64,000 nt of DNA from Oscheius dolichura. Lineage: Eukaryota; Nematoda; Chromadorea; Rhabditida; Rhabditidae. The position numbers were made by a program, and so were the translations under genes. Positions 61,545 to 64,000 of the stretch are shown one piece after another. The notes beneath the pieces were generated by a model that worked only from the letters and a program-made list of their open reading frames with translations, was not told where the DNA came from and made no database searches. Location: contig OW051497.1 in the NCBI GenBank assembly GCA_932521035.1, positions 744,001-808,000 of the forward strand. The letters are read 5' to 3'. Position 1 is the first letter of the stretch; each line of letters starts with the position of its first letter.

Positions 61545-61590
61545 TGAATGCACGCGTGCATTCATCAACATCGCGTGCATTCGTCAACAT
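61545..61590. repeat. Palindrome and 19-bp tandem repeat
   Basis: GAATGCACGCGTGCATTC is a perfect 18-bp palindrome directly after the MITE. It overlaps two near-identical 19-bp units, GCGTGCATTCATCAACATC and GCGTGCATTCGTCAACATA. Confidence 0.8.
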
Positions 61591-62585
61591 ACTCCCTTCT
61601 TTTGCATTACCACAACCGTTTGCTCGTTCCTTATCAACTACAGACCTGTTCCCACAAATACCCTCAGAAATCAGGTTTTCATAATAAGAGCAGAGTTAGC
61701 CTAGTTTGCGACCATATTGTCCAATGTTTCCACTCAAGCCTAGTTTATTCGCCTCCTAATAAACTAAAGCTCGGTAAAAATGACAGCCTAGCATACTTTC
61801 CGGTTTCTGATCTCTTTTAAAAGAGGGAGGATGAGTTATATGGGACTTCCGCCAAGGTGCGGTGGCAGCGCTTTATCAAGGGCAAAAACTCACAAATCAG
61901 ATGTGAAAAGAACTATACCTCTAGAGTAGAAGGTAATAACGAGATGGCCCGATTAATCATCCTTTATGCTTTATGATATCTTTGTCAATAAGGAGAGAGA
62001 GGAAAACCTTGGATGATCAGTGCCGTGACTCTTGTCAGGTCAGTGAGCCGGCCTCCCAACGCAGAGTGCAATCTCATCAGTCTGTTAGACCTCAATGAGA
62101 TATTTCCCTTCTTCTAGTCAATAATTCAGTTGTAACAAGTCCCTTTCAACCTGAATGCCGCTCTATAGTTTGAGCCATTCCACTGAACAACTTTGTTAGT
62201 CCATCTAGTAAAGATTGTGGCAGATCCGAATCCTAGTAGACCCCGGTTCAAACAATCAGCGAACTGTATTCAAACGTAGTCCCCCTTCTCCTTTATTGCA
62301 AAAGGTATGACACAGGAGGAAAGATCGAGCAGAATTTTTGGAGAGCAAGACCAATAGGAGGCAACAGAATAAAGTCTTCCAGTGAGATAAGCTCTGCCCT
62401 CTTTGATCATTTTGGTAATGAAAGCCGTAATATCGGAAGAAATTCTCAGAACTAGGAATGCAACCTCACCACTGGGATCAGTTCACTATACTAGAGTGAA
62501 CATATTCACAAATGAAGTAATGTTAACCCTCCTAAAAGATAAAGAAGACGGAGGTTAAAATAAGGGAATATGTTGACGAACTCAC
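61591..62585. other. Intergenic or intronic region left of the mGluR-like gene
   Basis: No complete exon found. After the last clear exon of the mGluR-like gene, an acceptor CTTTTAG at 62532-62538 would add 15 codons (ARVNITSF...) and a stop at 62486. This is not conserved with receptors and is doubtful. Confidence 0.4.
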
Positions 62586-63359
62586 GCGTGCATCCGCACT
62601 ACGAACCATTCATAAGGTTCGCATTTGGCACAAGCCCAGCAACATTGCTCGTCCTGAAACACAATTTCAGTTTAGAAACAAGCGAAGTCCTTACCTTGAT
62701 GAGCTGCTTCCTGTAGCCAACCTCACAATCAAGAGAGCACCGTGAGATGGGGAATCTCTCATCGTCAGGCCACCATGACTTCAGCTGTTTCTCATAAATG
62801 GTCAAGTTATTCTCCGACCAGTGTCCAATTTCCACATAGTCTTCCCTCTCCGGTCCCGGTTCTCCATCAGACCTTCTCACTTTTGTTTTTGGTCTGTACG
62901 TAAGGATGGTATAACTAGCTGGACCGTCTCCTTCTGGAGAGAACTTGAATCTATTCCCCACCACATCTGGAAGACATTATCTTTAGAAAAAAGAAAGCCT
63001 TACTTTCAAAATTTACTTTGAGCAGATATTTCTGGTAGAAGTCTGTTCCATCAATGGATCTCATCGCGGTGCAGACGTCAATCATTGGGGATTTCCTCGA
63101 AATCCAGGAGGTTTCAATTGAGTCGTCGGGACAGGCGTCTTGTTTGAAACTCTGAACTTGACATCTTTTTGGTTCCTCTTGAAAAAAAGTTGAGGTAAAT
63201 ATTTGCCAACGCATGTTAGCTATTCGTAATGTGGTCCATTTGATGCTTTTCGCACCATTTTAGCGCGTCGCATAGTCTAGAAAAAAAGCATCAGGGGCGG
63301 GCCCGGGAGCGGGAGACCATAGCCTGAAGCCAACCAGCAACTGCGAAGACGAAAGCCAT
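62586..63359 (-). CDS. Metabotropic-glutamate-receptor-like ectodomain fragment, secreted or broken
   Basis: Exons 63004-63175, 62695-62966 and 62586-62653 are well phased and match the end of the ligand-binding domain plus the cysteine-rich domain of class C receptors: VCTAMRSIDGTDFYQKYLLK, FKFSPEGDGPASYTILTY, IGHWSENNL, FPISRCSLDCEVGYRKQLIK, then DEQCCWACAKCEPYEW. A first exon (63318-63359, MAFVFAVAGWLQAM) joins in phase and could be a signal peptide, with a TATA-like CCTATATTTT about 45 nt upstream. Alternatively it is the remnant of the family's AVFAxAHALxxM helix. The bulk of the Venus-flytrap domain and all seven transmembrane helices were not found. The result is about 180 residues: a secreted decoy-like ectodomain, a truncated pseudogene, or a gene with distant exons I could not see. 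Confidence 0.55.
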
Positions 63360-63905
63360 TGTGAAGAAATGAAATGGCCCTGGTCTAGGCCAGGTAAAAT
63401 ATAGGATAATCTTTTATCAAAGAGGATAATCCGCAGACGTCAGCGGAGAACCCGTATAAGTGTGTGCGCATTTATTTATATAAATGAGGTCGAAAATTGG
63501 TGAGCATACTATCTGGTTTTACCTCTTGAATTTCCTGGTCGGGAAACGGAAGATGTCGTCTCTACTTCTCCACTCCAGCACTCCACTCCTACCTGTTGTT
63601 CGATAGAGCTCGTCGAGAGCTATCAGGATCCGTGCTTACCTCCTCCAGAGTAGATTTCCTCCACATCAACTTTTGGAAATACTCCATATAGAGGGTAAAT
63701 GCTCTCATAATGGTAGCGGAAAAAACCGGATGGGCATACCTTCTTTAGTCCCTTCCTCAGAAATTCATACCACTTCAATAATTCTTTTCTTGCAGAAGTG
63801 CCACGTGTCTGAATTCGTATAGTCCCCCCTTTTCTTATTCCCCATTGAATTCGATTGATCAGATATTCCGCCCCTTCTTTTGTTCTGTTTTATGGCTTTC
63901 CCAGC
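63360..63905. promoter_or_regulatory. Divergent promoter region
   Basis: Lies between the minus-strand mGluR-like gene and the plus-strand gene at the right edge. It contains three GATA-type sites (TTATC/GATAA words between 63404 and 63432) close to the minus gene, and an E-box CACGTG at 63802-63807. Confidence 0.35.
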
Positions 63906-63913
63906 TATATAAA
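63906..63913 (+). promoter_or_regulatory. TATA box
   Basis: TATATAAA, 56 nt before the ATG at 63969, giving an expected start site near 63940 and a short leader without a splice acceptor. Confidence 0.65.
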
Positions 63914-63968
63914 CCGCCAGACAGCCTCGAGAGGCATTCTAAAACACTTTATTTATTACTTCTTCAAC

Positions 63969-64000
63969 ATGACCTACCAAATTGGACCCTCAGGGGATGG
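63969..64000 (+). CDS. Start of a gene cut by the window edge
   Basis: An ATG follows a strong TATA box and reads MTYQIGPSGD. Only ten codons are in view, so no family can be given. The absence of an adjacent splice acceptor and the strong TATA suggest a highly expressed or inducible, non-trans-spliced gene. Confidence 0.55.
   Translation, partial: MTYQIGPSGD

Noticed and set aside
1-64000. CRISPR arrays, bacterial operons, ribosomal RNA, viral genes
   Set aside because: No direct-repeat and spacer arrays, no Shine-Dalgarno-led operons, no rRNA-like blocks and no viral protein motifs were seen; the gene structure is eukaryotic throughout.

Overview
The window looks like nuclear DNA of a nematode. 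Genes are split by many very small introns (mostly 35-50 nt, GT...TTTCAG/TTNCAG). Most recognisable genes have a splice acceptor ending in CAG only 2-16 nt before the start ATG, as expected where mRNAs are capped by spliced-leader trans-splicing. The protein families also fit: a nematode-type serpentine chemoreceptor, a DEG/ENaC channel, a nematode-style GST, a membrane-anchored sulfotransferase and a neuropeptide receptor. Exon models below were assembled by hand by matching reading phase across GT/AG sites. Where every exon boundary keeps frame, I treat the model as well supported.

Left arm (0.5-16 kb), all on the minus strand: a WBP2-like GRAM-domain gene (3' end not found), a 302-residue serpentine receptor, a 13-exon gene joining a His/Ser/Gln-rich region, a coiled coil and a P-loop GTPase-like domain (756 residues), a two-exon gene for a small secreted peptide precursor ending in an amidation-type Gly-Arg, and an 11-exon DEG/ENaC channel gene (519 residues).

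Middle (16-36 kb): about 6 kb without a recognisable gene but with a 243-bp TTAA-flanked inverted-repeat element; a sulfotransferase gene (+) converging on a sigma-type GST gene (-); a gene-poor, purine-rich stretch with a diverged 310-bp direct repeat and a GC hairpin; then two tandem aldo-keto reductase genes (+). The second reductase is intact apart from having GTG where its sister has ATG.

Right arm (36-64 kb): about 19 kb of pyrimidine-rich DNA holding only a microexon gene start (MADYEDM...) near 46.4 kb; an 8-exon NPY/NPF-type receptor gene (+, 487 residues); a region with lectin-like scraps; a three-exon acidic 76-residue protein gene (-); a 256-bp hAT-type MITE with a perfect 8-bp target duplication; a truncated metabotropic-glutamate-receptor-like ectodomain gene (-); and, at the right edge, a TATA promoter and the first codons of a plus-strand gene.

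There is no sign of an operon-like pathway cluster. The functional links are loose: detoxification (GST, two AKRs) and sensory or peptidergic signalling (chemoreceptor, DEG/ENaC, peptide precursor, NPY-type receptor, mGluR-like ectodomain).
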